Source: Butyricimonas muris
GTDB lineage: Bacteria > Bacteroidota > Bacteroidia > Bacteroidales > Marinifilaceae
Reading direction: 5' to 3'
NCBI RefSeq assembly: GCF_046365375.1
Contig: NZ_JBKEIT010000008.1
Location: 62,001 to 126,000, forward strand
Length of the DNA: 64,000 nucleotides
Shown: positions 1 to 9,214 of the stretch, one piece after another
How positions within the stretch are numbered: the stretch's first letter is position 1
How the letters are laid out: each line of letters opens with the position of its first letter
Program-made: the position numbers and the translations under genes
Notes under the pieces: generated by a model
Told to the model about the DNA's origin: nothing
The model's input: the letters and a program-made list of their open reading frames with translations, nothing else
Database searches by the model: none

Positions 1-2751
1 ATGGATTTGAAATCGTCGAATAGTGATTTGACGGCTAGTTTTGCAGGTAAGATTGCGGGTATTGTTGGTTGGCAAACAGGGGGGCTTCCCGGAGCATTAA
101 CGGAAGAAGAGATGAACACAAAGTTTTATATTCGTGGAATTACTTCTTTCCAGACGGATGCTAATATTGACCCGTTGATATTAATCGATGGCGTAGAGTC
201 TTCTAAATTGGATCTTTCTCGTATTGCACCAGAAGATATTGAAAGTTTTAGTGTGATGAAGGATGCTTCTGCTACTGCTATGTATGGAGCTCGTGGTGCG
301 AATGGGGTAATCTTGGTAACAACAAAGAAGGGAGAAGCTGGTAGTGTTTATGCTTCTGTTCGTTACGAGGCAGTAGCGTCTATGCCAACGAAAGAGATTG
401 ATGTGGTGGATCCGATTACTTATATGAAAATGTATAACAAAGCGTTAGTCGGACGGGATCCGGAGGCAACGCCTAAATATAGTGTGGAAAGAATAAATCG
501 TACCGGTTCTCCCGATTATCCTTCTTGGGTATACCCTGCGAATAATTGGTACGATGTATTGTTTAAAGATTATTCCGTGAACCATCGGTTTGGTTTGAAT
601 ATTCGGGGTGGTTCTGATATTATTCAGTATTACGTGTCGTTAAATTATAACCGGGATAAGGGTATGTTAAAGACCGATCGTTTGAATGATTTTGATTGTA
701 ATATCACGAATTCGACCACTTCTTTTCGGGCTAATTTGAATATTAATTTGAATGCGGGAATAAAACTTGTGATGAACTCTTCGGCTTCATTGGATAAATA
801 TCATGGTCCTTACGAGAGTGCCCAAGAAGCATATGCGTTGGCTTTTGCGGCTTCACCCGTAGATTTTGCACCCATGTACCCAGGGGATGATAATAGTAAT
901 TGGCCTCACCTTCGCTTTGGTAGTTCGCCGAGTTTACAAAGAAATCCTTATTCGTTGATTCATAGTGGCTATTTAGAGAGAACGAGGTATTCCGTGACAA
1001 ATAAAGCTGAATATATACATAATTTGTCTAGATTACTGAAAGGTTTGGAGGTACGGGCAAGCATATCGTTGACTCAAACTGGTTATTATTCAACGCCAAA
1101 TACAACTTCTCCTTATTTGTATGCATTGGAGGACTACGATTTTGAAACGGGTAAGCATAAATTGGCTCTTTTAAACTCAATGATTTCCGATAGAACATTG
1201 AAACTTGGGCAGACTTCCAGTACGGCAAGCACCCAAACGACGTATGAATTACGCGGTTTACACACAGCAGCATGGGGAGAGCATCAGACTAGTTTAACCG
1301 TGGTTTTGAATGCTTTGGAGTCAACGGCTTCGCCAGCTTCTTCTATTTTGAACGGAATGGAACATCGTAATTTAGGACTTTCCGTGAGAGGAAGTTACGG
1401 GTATAAAGACCGTTATTTTGTTGAAGCTAGTTTCGGGTATAATGGATCCGAGCGGTTTGCTAAACAGAATAAGATGGGATTTTTTCCTGCTGCCGGAGGT
1501 GCATGGATTGTTTCTAAAGAGCCTTTTATGAGCGCAACTTCAAATTGGTTGTCTTTTATGAAATTTAGAATCTCATACGGGCAGGTAGGTAATGATGGAA
1601 TTATAAAAGAGCCGCGTTTCGTTTATTTACCTTTATTGGATCGTCAGGTGACAACGTGGAATCCTACGCCGGGAGGAACTGAAATGAAAAGATACCGAAT
1701 ATATTCTTATGCGAACGAGGATATAAAATGGGAGATAGCGGAACAAGTGAATCTTGGGTTGGAGATGAAGTTATTTGATGGTTTGTTGGATTTCACGTTG
1801 GACGCCTATCAGGAGATACGCCATAATATTATCGGTAGCCGGACAACGATTCCATCGTCCATGGGATTTGAGATAGCCCCGTTGGCTAACATTGGAAAAG
1901 CCAAATCTCAAGGGATTGACTTTTCCGGTAAGGTGCAACATGCTTTTTCAAATGATTTCTGGATGATTTTGAATGGTACATTGACCTATAATAAAGCGAC
2001 TTACCTAAAGATTGAGGAAGCGACGAATAAACCGGTATGGCAATTGAAGAAAGGGCATGAACTTTCTCAACAGGTAGGGTATATTGCGGAAGGGCTATTT
2101 CATGATCAAGCTGAAATAGATAACGCTCCGGTTCAAGGAGGGAAGGTTATGCCGGGAGATATTCGTTACCGGGATTTGAATGGTGATGGAGTGATTGATG
2201 TTAATGATGCCACTCATATCGGCTTCCCGGAAACGCCACGTTTGACATATGGTTTTAGCGGATTCGTGAATTATAAAAATTGGGAATTTAGTTTTTCTTT
2301 TCAAGGTTCTGGACGGCGTTCATTCTTTATGAACCCTGCGTTGATTTCTCCATTTGTTCGTGATAATGCCATGTTAACGGCTATTTATAGAGATCATTGG
2401 TCGGAAGATAATATGTCCAGAAAACCTTTTTGGCCTCGATTGTCAACCCAAAATCTTGTGACACACAGTCCTCAGGAAGATTGGTATAACGAGAATAACA
2501 ACGAGATACGTAAAAGTACCTATTTTATGCGTGAATGTAGTTTTTTGAGATGTACGGCTTTGGAACTAGCGTATAATTTGCCTGATTCGTTGAAAAATAA
2601 ATTGAAAATGCAAAATGTGAAGTTTTTTGTTCGGGCAAACAATCCGTTTTTGATTACTAATTTCAAGGTATGGGATGTAGAACTTGGCGAAAGTGGATTC
2701 AATTATCCTATTCAAAAAACTTATACTATTGGCTTAAACTTTAGTTTCTAA
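1..2751 (+). CDS. SusC/RagA-type TonB-linked outer-membrane transporter, 5' end outside window
   Basis: This is the C-terminal 916 residues of a SusC-family TonB-dependent transporter, which imports oligomers across the outer membrane together with the SusD encoded next. Visible from residue 1 is the plug domain, with the hallmark DPLILIDGVES, then EDIESFSVMKDASATAMYG and GVILVTTKKG by about residue 105. The rest is a 22-strand-type beta barrel with many aromatic, alternating segments, and it ends in the typical terminal Phe (GLNFSF). The signal peptide, carboxypeptidase-regulatory-like domain and TonB box that normally precede the plug are missing only because the window starts here; the ATG at base 1 is an internal codon. 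Its SusD starts 17 bases after the stop. Whether it carries an STN domain or has its own sigma/FecR pair cannot be seen. Confidence 0.95.
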   Translation: MDLKSSNSDLTASFAGKIAGIVGWQTGGLPGALTEEEMNTKFYIRGITSFQTDANIDPLILIDGVESSKLDLSRIAPEDIESFSVMKDASATAMYGARGANGVILVTTKKGEAGSVYASVRYEAVASMPTKEIDVVDPITYMKMYNKALVGRDPEATPKYSVERINRTGSPDYPSWVYPANNWYDVLFKDYSVNHRFGLNIRGGSDIIQYYVSLNYNRDKGMLKTDRLNDFDCNITNSTTSFRANLNINLNAGIKLVMNSSASLDKYHGPYESAQEAYALAFAASPVDFAPMYPGDDNSNWPHLRFGSSPSLQRNPYSLIHSGYLERTRYSVTNKAEYIHNLSRLLKGLEVRASISLTQTGYYSTPNTTSPYLYALEDYDFETGKHKLALLNSMISDRTLKLGQTSSTASTQTTYELRGLHTAAWGEHQTSLTVVLNALESTASPASSILNGMEHRNLGLSVRGSYGYKDRYFVEASFGYNGSERFAKQNKMGFFPAAGGAWIVSKEPFMSATSNWLSFMKFRISYGQVGNDGIIKEPRFVYLPLLDRQVTTWNPTPGGTEMKRYRIYSYANEDIKWEIAEQVNLGLEMKLFDGLLDFTLDAYQEIRHNIIGSRTTIPSSMGFEIAPLANIGKAKSQGIDFSGKVQHAFSNDFWMILNGTLTYNKATYLKIEEATNKPVWQLKKGHELSQQVGYIAEGLFHDQAEIDNAPVQGGKVMPGDIRYRDLNGDGVIDVNDATHIGFPETPRLTYGFSGFVNYKNWEFSFSFQGSGRRSFFMNPALISPFVRDNAMLTAIYRDHWSEDNMSRKPFWPRLSTQNLVTHSPQEDWYNENNNEIRKSTYFMRECSFLRCTALELAYNLPDSLKNKLKMQNVKFFVRANNPFLITNFKVWDVELGESGFNYPIQKTYTIGLNFSF

Positions 2752-2768
2752 TTTCAATAGCGTTGATT

Positions 2769-4700
2769 ATGAGATATATTATATATTTGATATTACCGTG
2801 TATTTTTCTTTTCGAGGGGTGTAAAGATTATTTGGATTTGGTGCCGGAGAAAGATATTGAAACGGTAGAAACCGTATTTGAAAAAAGAGAGAATGCGGAT
2901 GACTGGTTAAAAACGTGTTATTCTTTTTTAGCGGAGGAACTCGCTTCCTGTAGCGGTAATCCGGCAATATTTGGTTCCGATGAGGTGGTTAGCGGGGAGT
3001 ACGTGAGGGGATGGGAAACCACGATTGTGGGTTTTAAAATTGCGGATGGATTGCAAATGTCACAGGAACCTTATGCGAATGTTTGGACAAAAAATAAATT
3101 TTACGCTGCCCTTCGTTACTGTAATATTTTTATCGAGAAAATCGATGGAGTGTACAATATGGAAGAATTGGAAAAGAGACAATGGAAAGCAGAAGTGAAA
3201 GCTTTGAAAGCTTTATTATATTTTGAGTTAGTCCGTCGCTATGGTCCAATTGTGTTAGTTCCCGAAAATATTGATGTGAAATCATCCATTGATGTAATGC
3301 AACAACCTCGTAGTCATGTAGACACTTGCTTTAAGACGATTGTCAATTTGTTGGATGAGGCGTGTAAAGATTTACAACCGTTCGGGAGTAAGGCTCCATC
3401 TCGTTATGCTTATTTCAACTTAGAAGCGGCAAAAGCTTTGAAAGCAAAGGCATTGTTGTATGCGGCTTCTCCGCTTTTTAACGGTAATGAATTTTACGTG
3501 AATTTCAAGGATAAAAATGGGAATTCGCTTTTTAGTGAACGGTATGATGCCGAGAAGTGGAAACTTGCGGCTTTAGCGGCCGAGGAGGCTATCGAGATTT
3601 GTGAAGCTAATGGTCGGAAATTGTACGATGAAGTTTCGTCCGAGAAAACAAAGTTGTTGAACGATATGCAAAATATAGAACATTCTGTATTGGCTCCCAG
3701 TTTAATTAATAACGAGGTATTATTATTGATACGGCCGAGAAATTACGGCTATGATGAAATTCATCCTTTTATATTGCCACGATTTCCGAGTAACGATTGG
3801 TCAAATTATAATGCTTCGGCAATGGGTATTGTCGGTCCTAGTATGAAGATGGTGGAGATGTATTATACAGATCATGGTTTGCCAATCAATCAAGATAGAA
3901 CGTGGAATTATGCCGGTCGTTATCGGATGGGAAAAGAGACGGATACAAAATATAATGATGTTGTACCTTTAAATACTGCCGTGTTGAATTTGCATTTACA
4001 CCGGGAACCTCGTTTCTATGCTTGTGTTGCGGCTGACCGTTGTTATTGGAAAAGAGGAAGTAATATTTTGGTGAATGCATATAAGGGAGAACAATTAGGA
4101 GTGAAAGAGGATATCATCTCTAGTTCTTATCCTCAGAATTTGTGTGGCTACTGGATCAAAAAGTTTTTGGATTCTTCTATTGGAACTGTAAATTATCCCA
4201 ATGAGATATCAAGTAAAGATATTCCTTATCCGTTTTTGAGAGTGGCCGAACTTTATTTAATGAAAGCAGAGGCTTGGAATGAGTATGAAGGTCCTAAAGT
4301 TGATAAAGATCATGTGTACGCTCCTCTGAATGTCGTGAGAGCAAGAGCAGGAATCCTAGATGTGGAAACGGCTTGGAGGTCTTATGCCAAGAATCCGGAG
4401 AAAGTAGACACCAGGGAAGGTATGCGGGAAATTATTCGTCAGGAAATCAATATCGAGTTTGCGTTTGAAGGACATAGATTTTGGAATATTCGTCGTTGGA
4501 AAACAGCTCACGAGGAAATGAATGAAAAACTTTACGGGTGGAATGTTTTGGGAGAAACAGCCCAAAAGTTTTATAATAACTTTAACGGTCCTGTTGTTGT
4601 TTGGAACAAATTGAAATTCGTGTCGCCTCGGGATTACTTCTTCCCGTTAAGAAGCGAGGAAGTTGTCGTGTCGAATTATGTACAAAATCTAGGATGGTAA
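2769..4700 (+). CDS. SusD/RagB-family surface lipoprotein
   Basis: This is the ligand-binding lid that pairs with the SusC just upstream. I place the start at the ATG at 2769 rather than the TTG at 2763, giving 643 residues. The signal peptide ends in a lipobox with Cys18 (FLFEGC), followed by KDYLDLVPEKD, the usual mature N terminus of SusD proteins. SusD-type TPR helices are visible (AEVKALKALLYFELVRRYG; KALKAKALLYAASPLFNG). The C-terminal signature is also there (FLRVAELYLMKAEAWNEY, then EINIEFAFEGHRFWNIRRWK). It is long for SusD (usually 500-600 residues), as is common where DUF5000/DUF4998 proteins follow. It sits in one operon with its neighbours, with 12 bases to the next start. Confidence 0.95.
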   Translation: MRYIIYLILPCIFLFEGCKDYLDLVPEKDIETVETVFEKRENADDWLKTCYSFLAEELASCSGNPAIFGSDEVVSGEYVRGWETTIVGFKIADGLQMSQEPYANVWTKNKFYAALRYCNIFIEKIDGVYNMEELEKRQWKAEVKALKALLYFELVRRYGPIVLVPENIDVKSSIDVMQQPRSHVDTCFKTIVNLLDEACKDLQPFGSKAPSRYAYFNLEAAKALKAKALLYAASPLFNGNEFYVNFKDKNGNSLFSERYDAEKWKLAALAAEEAIEICEANGRKLYDEVSSEKTKLLNDMQNIEHSVLAPSLINNEVLLLIRPRNYGYDEIHPFILPRFPSNDWSNYNASAMGIVGPSMKMVEMYYTDHGLPINQDRTWNYAGRYRMGKETDTKYNDVVPLNTAVLNLHLHREPRFYACVAADRCYWKRGSNILVNAYKGEQLGVKEDIISSSYPQNLCGYWIKKFLDSSIGTVNYPNEISSKDIPYPFLRVAELYLMKAEAWNEYEGPKVDKDHVYAPLNVVRARAGILDVETAWRSYAKNPEKVDTREGMREIIRQEINIEFAFEGHRFWNIRRWKTAHEEMNEKLYGWNVLGETAQKFYNNFNGPVVVWNKLKFVSPRDYFFPLRSEEVVVSNYVQNLGW

Positions 4701-4712
4701 CTATAAAATAGC

Positions 4713-6002
4713 ATGGATATGAGAAGAATATATTGTTTTTTTATTCTATTACTTGGAATTGTCGGGTGTTCGAATGACGATAAGGTAGATTTTGATATCT
4801 CGATATCGGAAAAAGATATCTTGTTTAAACCGATAGCTGGCGGGGCGGTGATGTATTATAAATTGCCTAATGATAGCGATATTTATACTATTAGAGTAAG
4901 CTATAAAGACAACTTTGGTAACGAGATTGTACGGGAAGGATCTTATTTATGCGATTCTCTAGTATTGGATGGTTTCACGGAAGCTTGTAGTAACGTTTCT
5001 GCTTCGGTGTCACTTTTGAATTTGGAAGAGAGAAAGTCTACTCCATTGAATATCTTTTTTGATACAAAGGATGCCGTTCCTGTTGCGTTCTTTAAAGGTG
5101 CCGATGTTTCTCCTTGTTGGGATGGTTTTCAGCTAACCTATGGTCCGCAAGAGAAGGGGACGGGGTACGCCCATGTGTTTTACGTGGGAATGAATCCGCA
5201 TACTCAAAAACAAGATACGTTGTTAGTGAAGACATTTCCTATACGACAAAGAGGTGATACACTTACGTTTACCTTGCAACAACAGCAGGATATGAATACT
5301 GTCGTGGTGAGGACCGAAGATTTCAGGGGATACAAGGTGAAACAACAAGTATGGGAAAATGTTGAGGCCTATAAGATGGAACAAATGGCTTCATCGGATT
5401 TTGAATTTTTAGATCCGCTTAAATTGAATATGGAAGACGAAACGCATGCAGTTGGAGTAAAATATTTATTCGATGGGGATAAAAAGGGAGAACGACGTTT
5501 AGGGATTTCTGGTGATAAGTATTATACTTTTTTGTCAAAACCGGATGCCGTGGGTAAATATTGGATTATTGATTTGAAAGAGGGCAAAATTCCGGCATCA
5601 GTTCGACTGTACGGGATGTTATTTGTTAATAGTTGGACTTGGATATGGAATTATCAATACGTGAATAAACTTCCGAACGAAGTTACTGTTTACGGTTCAA
5701 ACGATAAAGATGATGCCACCTCGTGGAAAAAAATAGGCTACTTTTATCAATCTCCCGAGGCGAGAGGTGAAAATGATAAATGGGCTTATAGATGTAATTT
5801 ATATCCTCAGATAACCGAAGTTCAGGATTTAAACGAGAAACAACCGGCTTACTTGAATGTGGAGATCGGTGTTAGTAGTGATCGTTACCGTTATTTGAAA
5901 TTAGAAGTGAATAGTGTGTTTAAGAATACTGTTTATGGTGATCTGAACCTTAATAATTATGTGTCATTTCACGAATTAGAAGTTTTTGTAAAAAAGGAAT
6001 AG
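4713..6002 (+). CDS. Surface lipoprotein of the DUF4959/DUF5126/DUF5000 type
   Basis: A 429-residue lipoprotein with lipobox Cys19 (GIVGC). The order suggests an N-terminal DUF4959-like and middle DUF5126-like Ig-type region (about 25-220) and a C-terminal DUF5000, which is a discoidin-like jelly roll (about 230-429). The jelly roll shows the family's pattern: a fixed region around YLFDGDKKGER, WIIDLKEGKIPASVRLYG, EVTVYGSNDKDDATSWKKIG, and RYRYLKLEVNSVF near the end. In known polysaccharide-utilisation loci this protein follows SusD and is thought to be a surface glycan-binding protein. Its position here, 12 bases after susD and 3 bases before the next gene, fits that. The ligand is not visible from sequence. 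Family assignment is by architecture and gene order and is fairly firm; binding function is inferred. Confidence 0.8.
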   Translation: MDMRRIYCFFILLLGIVGCSNDDKVDFDISISEKDILFKPIAGGAVMYYKLPNDSDIYTIRVSYKDNFGNEIVREGSYLCDSLVLDGFTEACSNVSASVSLLNLEERKSTPLNIFFDTKDAVPVAFFKGADVSPCWDGFQLTYGPQEKGTGYAHVFYVGMNPHTQKQDTLLVKTFPIRQRGDTLTFTLQQQQDMNTVVVRTEDFRGYKVKQQVWENVEAYKMEQMASSDFEFLDPLKLNMEDETHAVGVKYLFDGDKKGERRLGISGDKYYTFLSKPDAVGKYWIIDLKEGKIPASVRLYGMLFVNSWTWIWNYQYVNKLPNEVTVYGSNDKDDATSWKKIGYFYQSPEARGENDKWAYRCNLYPQITEVQDLNEKQPAYLNVEIGVSSDRYRYLKLEVNSVFKNTVYGDLNLNNYVSFHELEVFVKKE

Positions 6003-6005
6003 TGT

Positions 6006-7505
6006 ATGAGGAAGTTATATTTACTTGGATTGATTTTTATCTCCTTCATGATGACCATGTGTCAAAGTTTGGAGGATACGTATAGTGATTATGCCGGCGA
6101 CCATGTGATTCGTTACGTGGGAAAATGTTCTGATCTATCGGTGATGTCTGGTTGGAAACGTCTGTATGTGGAGTGGACAAACGGAGTGGATCCTGTTGTA
6201 GAGAATATTAAATTGACTTGGATGACAGCTGGTGAAATTTCTGATACCTTATTGGCTCCTGATGTGACATCTTGTAATTTATTGAATTTACAGGATGGTT
6301 CTTATGAAATAACAGTATGTGGTGTAGATAAAGAAGGAAACATGTCTTTGCCTATTACGGCTTACGGTCGCCCGTATACTCCAAGTCATGAAGCTGTTCG
6401 GGTATTTACACAAGGAGTTACAAAATGTATACCGGTTAAGAATAATTTGATGTTATTTTTTGATACTTGGCAAGATAATATTTCTAAATTGGAAATACAT
6501 TACACGAATATTGCGGGAGAGAAAAAAATATTCCCGATCACTCGTGATGTTTGTTTGGAAAATTACACGCTTTTGAAAGATGTAAATTTAGAAAAGGGTG
6601 TGTCAGTGGAAAGAGAGGGAAGAATCGGGGAATGTCCAGACTTAATTGTTTTTGAATCTTTGGATCTTTTGGATCGAAAACCAGCATTTACGACGGATTT
6701 CACGACATTAGCCCAGCAAAAATATGGAGTAGAAGAAATAACGGATGCTTTTATCAATGATTTGGAAGAATTGGAGATTGATTATTCTATGACTTCATTG
6801 GAGGATATCTTGTATTTCCCGAATTTGAAAAAATTAGTATTAGGGAAAAATCGTTATTTATACGAGCCGTATTTAAATACGAATAAATCGGCAAGTACGA
6901 TTGAGGAAAATCGAAAGAGTTTGTTTGTGCTTGATATCGCTCATGAATTATTGGGAGTAGAGGTGGAGCGTTATAATCAACATTATTTCCCGAATATGAG
7001 TTTTTCTTATATGGTCGAAAAGGGAAATCCGGTATTGCCGGAATTAAAATATTTGGATGCAACCGATTGGGAAATCACGAATTCGATTGAAGATAGTAAA
7101 GATTATGATTCACATCTTGAGTATTTGCTAGATAATAATCCGAATACTTGTTGGGAAACACAATTACAATCTACAAGCATTCGTCTTTATGATTTAGTAA
7201 TAGATATGAAGTCACAACAAGCTGTGTCGGGGTTGAAAATAGTTCAAAAGAATTTTGATCCATCTTCGGTACAATCAGGTCCTTATTTATTACCTACCAG
7301 TGTTCGTGTCCTTGTTTCAAAAGATAAGATAACATGGGATATGCCGATGTATGTTGATTATAATACGTTGGGTGATACAAATGGGGAAATCACTTTGTTG
7401 CACTTTCCTGTTTCTAAAAACATACGCTATATTAAATTACAAATAAGTGATCGAGCTTTTGGAAATAATTTTGGTGTGACATTAGCTGATGTTGCTGTGT
7501 TTTGA
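6006..7505 (+). CDS. Surface lipoprotein, DUF4998 plus C-terminal discoidin (F5/8 type C) domain
   Basis: A 499-residue lipoprotein (lipobox MTMC, Cys19). The N-terminal half resembles DUF4998: two Ig-like repeats with GWKRLYVEWTNGVDP and the YEITVCGVDKEGNMS strand. The C-terminal ~150 residues form a discoidin-like domain, with LEYLLDNNPNTCWET, VIDMKSQQAVSGLKIVQK, VRVLVSKDKITWD and a final IRYIKLQISD strand. The DUF5000 then DUF4998 order after SusC/SusD is a recurring Bacteroidota arrangement. The four genes form one operon ending at the terminator at 7634. It is probably surface-exposed and ligand-binding; no catalytic motif is seen. Confidence 0.8.
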   Translation: MRKLYLLGLIFISFMMTMCQSLEDTYSDYAGDHVIRYVGKCSDLSVMSGWKRLYVEWTNGVDPVVENIKLTWMTAGEISDTLLAPDVTSCNLLNLQDGSYEITVCGVDKEGNMSLPITAYGRPYTPSHEAVRVFTQGVTKCIPVKNNLMLFFDTWQDNISKLEIHYTNIAGEKKIFPITRDVCLENYTLLKDVNLEKGVSVEREGRIGECPDLIVFESLDLLDRKPAFTTDFTTLAQQKYGVEEITDAFINDLEELEIDYSMTSLEDILYFPNLKKLVLGKNRYLYEPYLNTNKSASTIEENRKSLFVLDIAHELLGVEVERYNQHYFPNMSFSYMVEKGNPVLPELKYLDATDWEITNSIEDSKDYDSHLEYLLDNNPNTCWETQLQSTSIRLYDLVIDMKSQQAVSGLKIVQKNFDPSSVQSGPYLLPTSVRVLVSKDKITWDMPMYVDYNTLGDTNGEITLLHFPVSKNIRYIKLQISDRAFGNNFGVTLADVAVF

Positions 7506-7805
7506 TATCCTTACACGTTCGTCGTTTGACGAGAATAATTGAGTAAAAGAGTATTCAATGAGATTATTTTTGAAAGGGGATGGTGGAATTATTTGAAAAG
7601 AGTAAAGAAAAATAATTTGTTAAAGTGTGTGTAAAGAGGGAGTAAGGGATATGTACTTAACTCCCTCTTGTTTTAAATTTTGTATTAACGAGGGAAGGCA
7701 TTTCTATTTAAGTAATAAATATTGATTTGACGATTATTCTTTGTATGTGAGATAATCGGTCATGCCCGTCGGTGATTTTTTCATGAGACATAAATTTAAT
7801 TGTCA
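7506..7805. other. 300-base gene-free stretch after the first operon
   Basis: It holds a small hairpin just after the stop (TCGTC/GACGA, about 7516-7530), the strong terminator at 7634-7675, and an AT-rich stretch leading to the LytTR gene. I find no convincing coding frame and no clean TTTG/TAnnTTTG promoter here. Confidence 0.6.
7634..7675 (+). terminator. Rho-independent terminator of the first SusCD operon
   Basis: A perfect 10-bp stem, AAGAGGGAGT (7634-7643) with ACTCCCTCTT (7660-7669), is closed by a 16-base loop and followed by GTTTT. It lies about 130 bases after the last gene of the 1-7505 operon. Confidence 0.85.
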
Positions 7806-8213
7806 ATGAAAACAGATTTATCGGGTGCAAGTGCACCTTTGAGAGAGTCACCGCTGGTGGCAGATGGCTTGCTTATTCGTCAGGACGAGTATTACAAGAA
7901 ATATTTTTATGCCGAAATCGTTTGGATAGAGGCATCGGGTAATTATTGCTATTTTCATTTTAAAGATAACTCCCGGATTACCGTGGCGTGCCGTTTGGGT
8001 AGCGTGGAGTGGCAGCTACTGGACGCCTATCTTGTTCGTGTACACCGTGGTTTTATCCTGAACCTGCGTTATGTCGACACGTGGGCGGGTAACTCCTTGC
8101 GAGTCGGGGAGAGATGGTTCCCGGTGGGGGACTATTACCGGAAGAGCGTGTTGGCTTGTTTTAATATACTGGATACTTCCCGGGAGAACCCAAAAACGGG
8201 GAACGGGGAGTAA
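7806..8213 (+). CDS. Standalone LytTR-family DNA-binding protein
   Basis: 135 residues, using the ATG at 7806 (a TTG lies two codons earlier). Almost the whole protein is a LytTR domain: the EIVWIEASGNYCYFHF strand pair, RLGSVEWQLLDAYLVRVHRGFILNLRYV and RWFPVGDYYRKSV match the family's core (in most members ...F.RvHRsyiVNl..I). No response-regulator receiver domain and no membrane segment precede it, so any input must come from elsewhere, for example a partner protein or ligand. It is transcribed toward the sigma factor of locus A but separated from it by an inverted repeat at 8226-8274, so it is probably its own unit. A regulatory link to locus A is plausible from position only. Confidence 0.85.
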   Translation: MKTDLSGASAPLRESPLVADGLLIRQDEYYKKYFYAEIVWIEASGNYCYFHFKDNSRITVACRLGSVEWQLLDAYLVRVHRGFILNLRYVDTWAGNSLRVGERWFPVGDYYRKSVLACFNILDTSRENPKTGNGE

Positions 8214-8225
8214 TCGTGTAATTTA

Positions 8226-8274
8226 ATATTCACCGGTCTCGTGGATAGATTTATCGACGGGTGCCGGTGAATAT
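8226..8274 (+). terminator. Inverted repeat after LytTR gene, probable terminator
   Basis: ATATTCACCGG (8226-8236) pairs perfectly with CCGGTGAATAT (8264-8274) over 11 bp, starting 12 bases after the LytTR stop. The trailing sequence is only weakly T-rich (GTTTC), so termination is likely but not certain; an operator role is possible. Confidence 0.55.
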
Positions 8275-8361
8275 GTTTCAGGTGTTACCACGATACACGA
8301 TGTAGGAGTACTTGATGAATTCCCGTGGAAAACAGGGTGTAGTGCCGGTGAAGACAGGGAA

Positions 8362-8405
8362 CAAATTCCTTTTAAACTCCTTTCAAATTCCTTTCAAACT
8401 CCTTC
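8362..8405 (+). repeat. Four tandem 11-bp repeats upstream of the sigma gene
   Basis: Units start at 8362, 8373, 8384 and 8395: CAAATTCCTTT, TAAACTCCTTT, CAAATTCCTTT, CAAACTCCTTC. Read on the minus strand the consensus is GGAGTTTGAAA. The array ends 166 bases before the sigma start codon. A related array with the same unit length and copy number lies at 33011-33054. An 11-bp period places each unit on nearly the same face of the helix. Confidence 0.9.
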
Positions 8406-8552
8406 GGGAAGGTTTTTGAAAAGAGTTTGATGTGAAGGGGAAAGGAAAGCGCGAGTTTATTTGTTATTATTTTCAATTTGATTAGCATGGCTAAAGTAAA
8501 TAAGTTGATATCGGGAAAAGTCGGGGATAGAGAAAGTTTGTGATTTTTTGCT

Positions 8553-8560
8553 TATACTTG
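8553..8560 (+). promoter_or_regulatory. Candidate -7 element for the locus A sigma gene
   Basis: TATACTTG differs by one base from the Bacteroidota consensus TAnnTTTG. No TTTG is found 19-21 bases upstream, so the -33 element is poor and the promoter may need activation. Transcription from here would start only a few bases before the ATG at 8572, giving an almost leaderless message. Confidence 0.4.
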
Positions 8561-8571
8561 CAATATAAATT

Positions 8572-9123
8572 ATGGCAGTGAATTGGGAAGAGCAGATATT
8601 GATTGATTTCCGGAAAGGGAAGTTGGATTTGTTGTACCGGGAGGTATATCCCGGGCTGATTCTCTATGCCGTGAAATATTTGGGAGGGGAGAGTGAATTT
8701 CTGGCGGAGGATTGCGTGCAGAATGCCATTTTCAACGCTTGGCAGCGACGGACAAAATTTGACTCCGTGTACACGTTCAAGTCATTTTTATATACTTCGA
8801 TAAAGAACGAGATCATTAGTATTCATCGTAAAAATTCTGCAAAGGAGCGTTATGTATCGCAATTGGAGAATGAAGCGTTTTTCCAAAATTCGGTAATCGA
8901 TCAGGAGGCGCAGACGATTTTGTACAACGCGATAGAAGAGTTGCCGGAGAAAGCGAGAATGGTGTTCGAGATGAGTTTTATCGAGGGGTTGAAAAACGTG
9001 GAGATTGCCGAGAAGTTGGGATTGTCTGATAGTTCGGTTAAAAAGTACAAGGCGAGTGCTCTTGATTTTCTGAGAGAAAAACTAGAACCTACGTTATTTT
9101 CTTTCTTATTTCTTTCCTTATAA
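8572..9123 (+). CDS. ECF-type RNA polymerase sigma factor (locus A)
   Basis: 183 residues with sigma region 2 (YREVYPGLILYAVKYL, then DCVQNAIFNAWQRR, about 22-62) and region 4 (ELPEKARMVFEMSFIEGLKN, then VEIAEKLGLSDSSVKKYKAS, about 122-172). The short C-terminal FSFLFLSL tail is typical of the Bacteroidota FecI-like group that works with FecR anti-sigma factors. The start is the ATG at 8572; no clear ribosome site precedes it. It would direct transcription of the downstream susC when FecR releases it. Its region 4 is closer to the 75-residue protein at 33218 than to the sigma factors at 22042 and 33614, so two sigma types are interleaved in this window. Confidence 0.92.
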   Translation: MAVNWEEQILIDFRKGKLDLLYREVYPGLILYAVKYLGGESEFLAEDCVQNAIFNAWQRRTKFDSVYTFKSFLYTSIKNEIISIHRKNSAKERYVSQLENEAFFQNSVIDQEAQTILYNAIEELPEKARMVFEMSFIEGLKNVEIAEKLGLSDSSVKKYKASALDFLREKLEPTLFSFLFLSL

Positions 9124-9214
9124 TTAGAGGTTTATAATTTTTTCTGAAAAAAGATGCTTTTTCTATTACCCCATTCGGGGGAGGTTGCGTTATAGGGGTA
9201 AATTTAAAGAATCG

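Larger units (their letters stand above)
8214..8571. other. 358-base regulatory gap ahead of the locus A sigma gene
   Basis: It contains the inverted repeat at 8226-8274, the four 11-bp repeats at 8362-8405, and a second inverted match (CAAACTC 8395-8401 with GAGTTTG 8423-8429) that could fold the last repeat into a hairpin. It ends with a candidate -7 promoter element at 8553-8560. No coding frame is convincing. Confidence 0.6.

Noticed and set aside
1..7505. First operon as a fourth sigma/FecR-controlled locus
   Set aside because: The 5' part of its SusC is outside the window, so an STN domain or regulators cannot be seen; DUF5000/DUF4998 neighbours suggest an ordinary glycan-type locus.
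8362..8405. Short direct repeats as a CRISPR array
   Set aside because: Units are 11 bp and contiguous with no spacers, and no cas genes are present.
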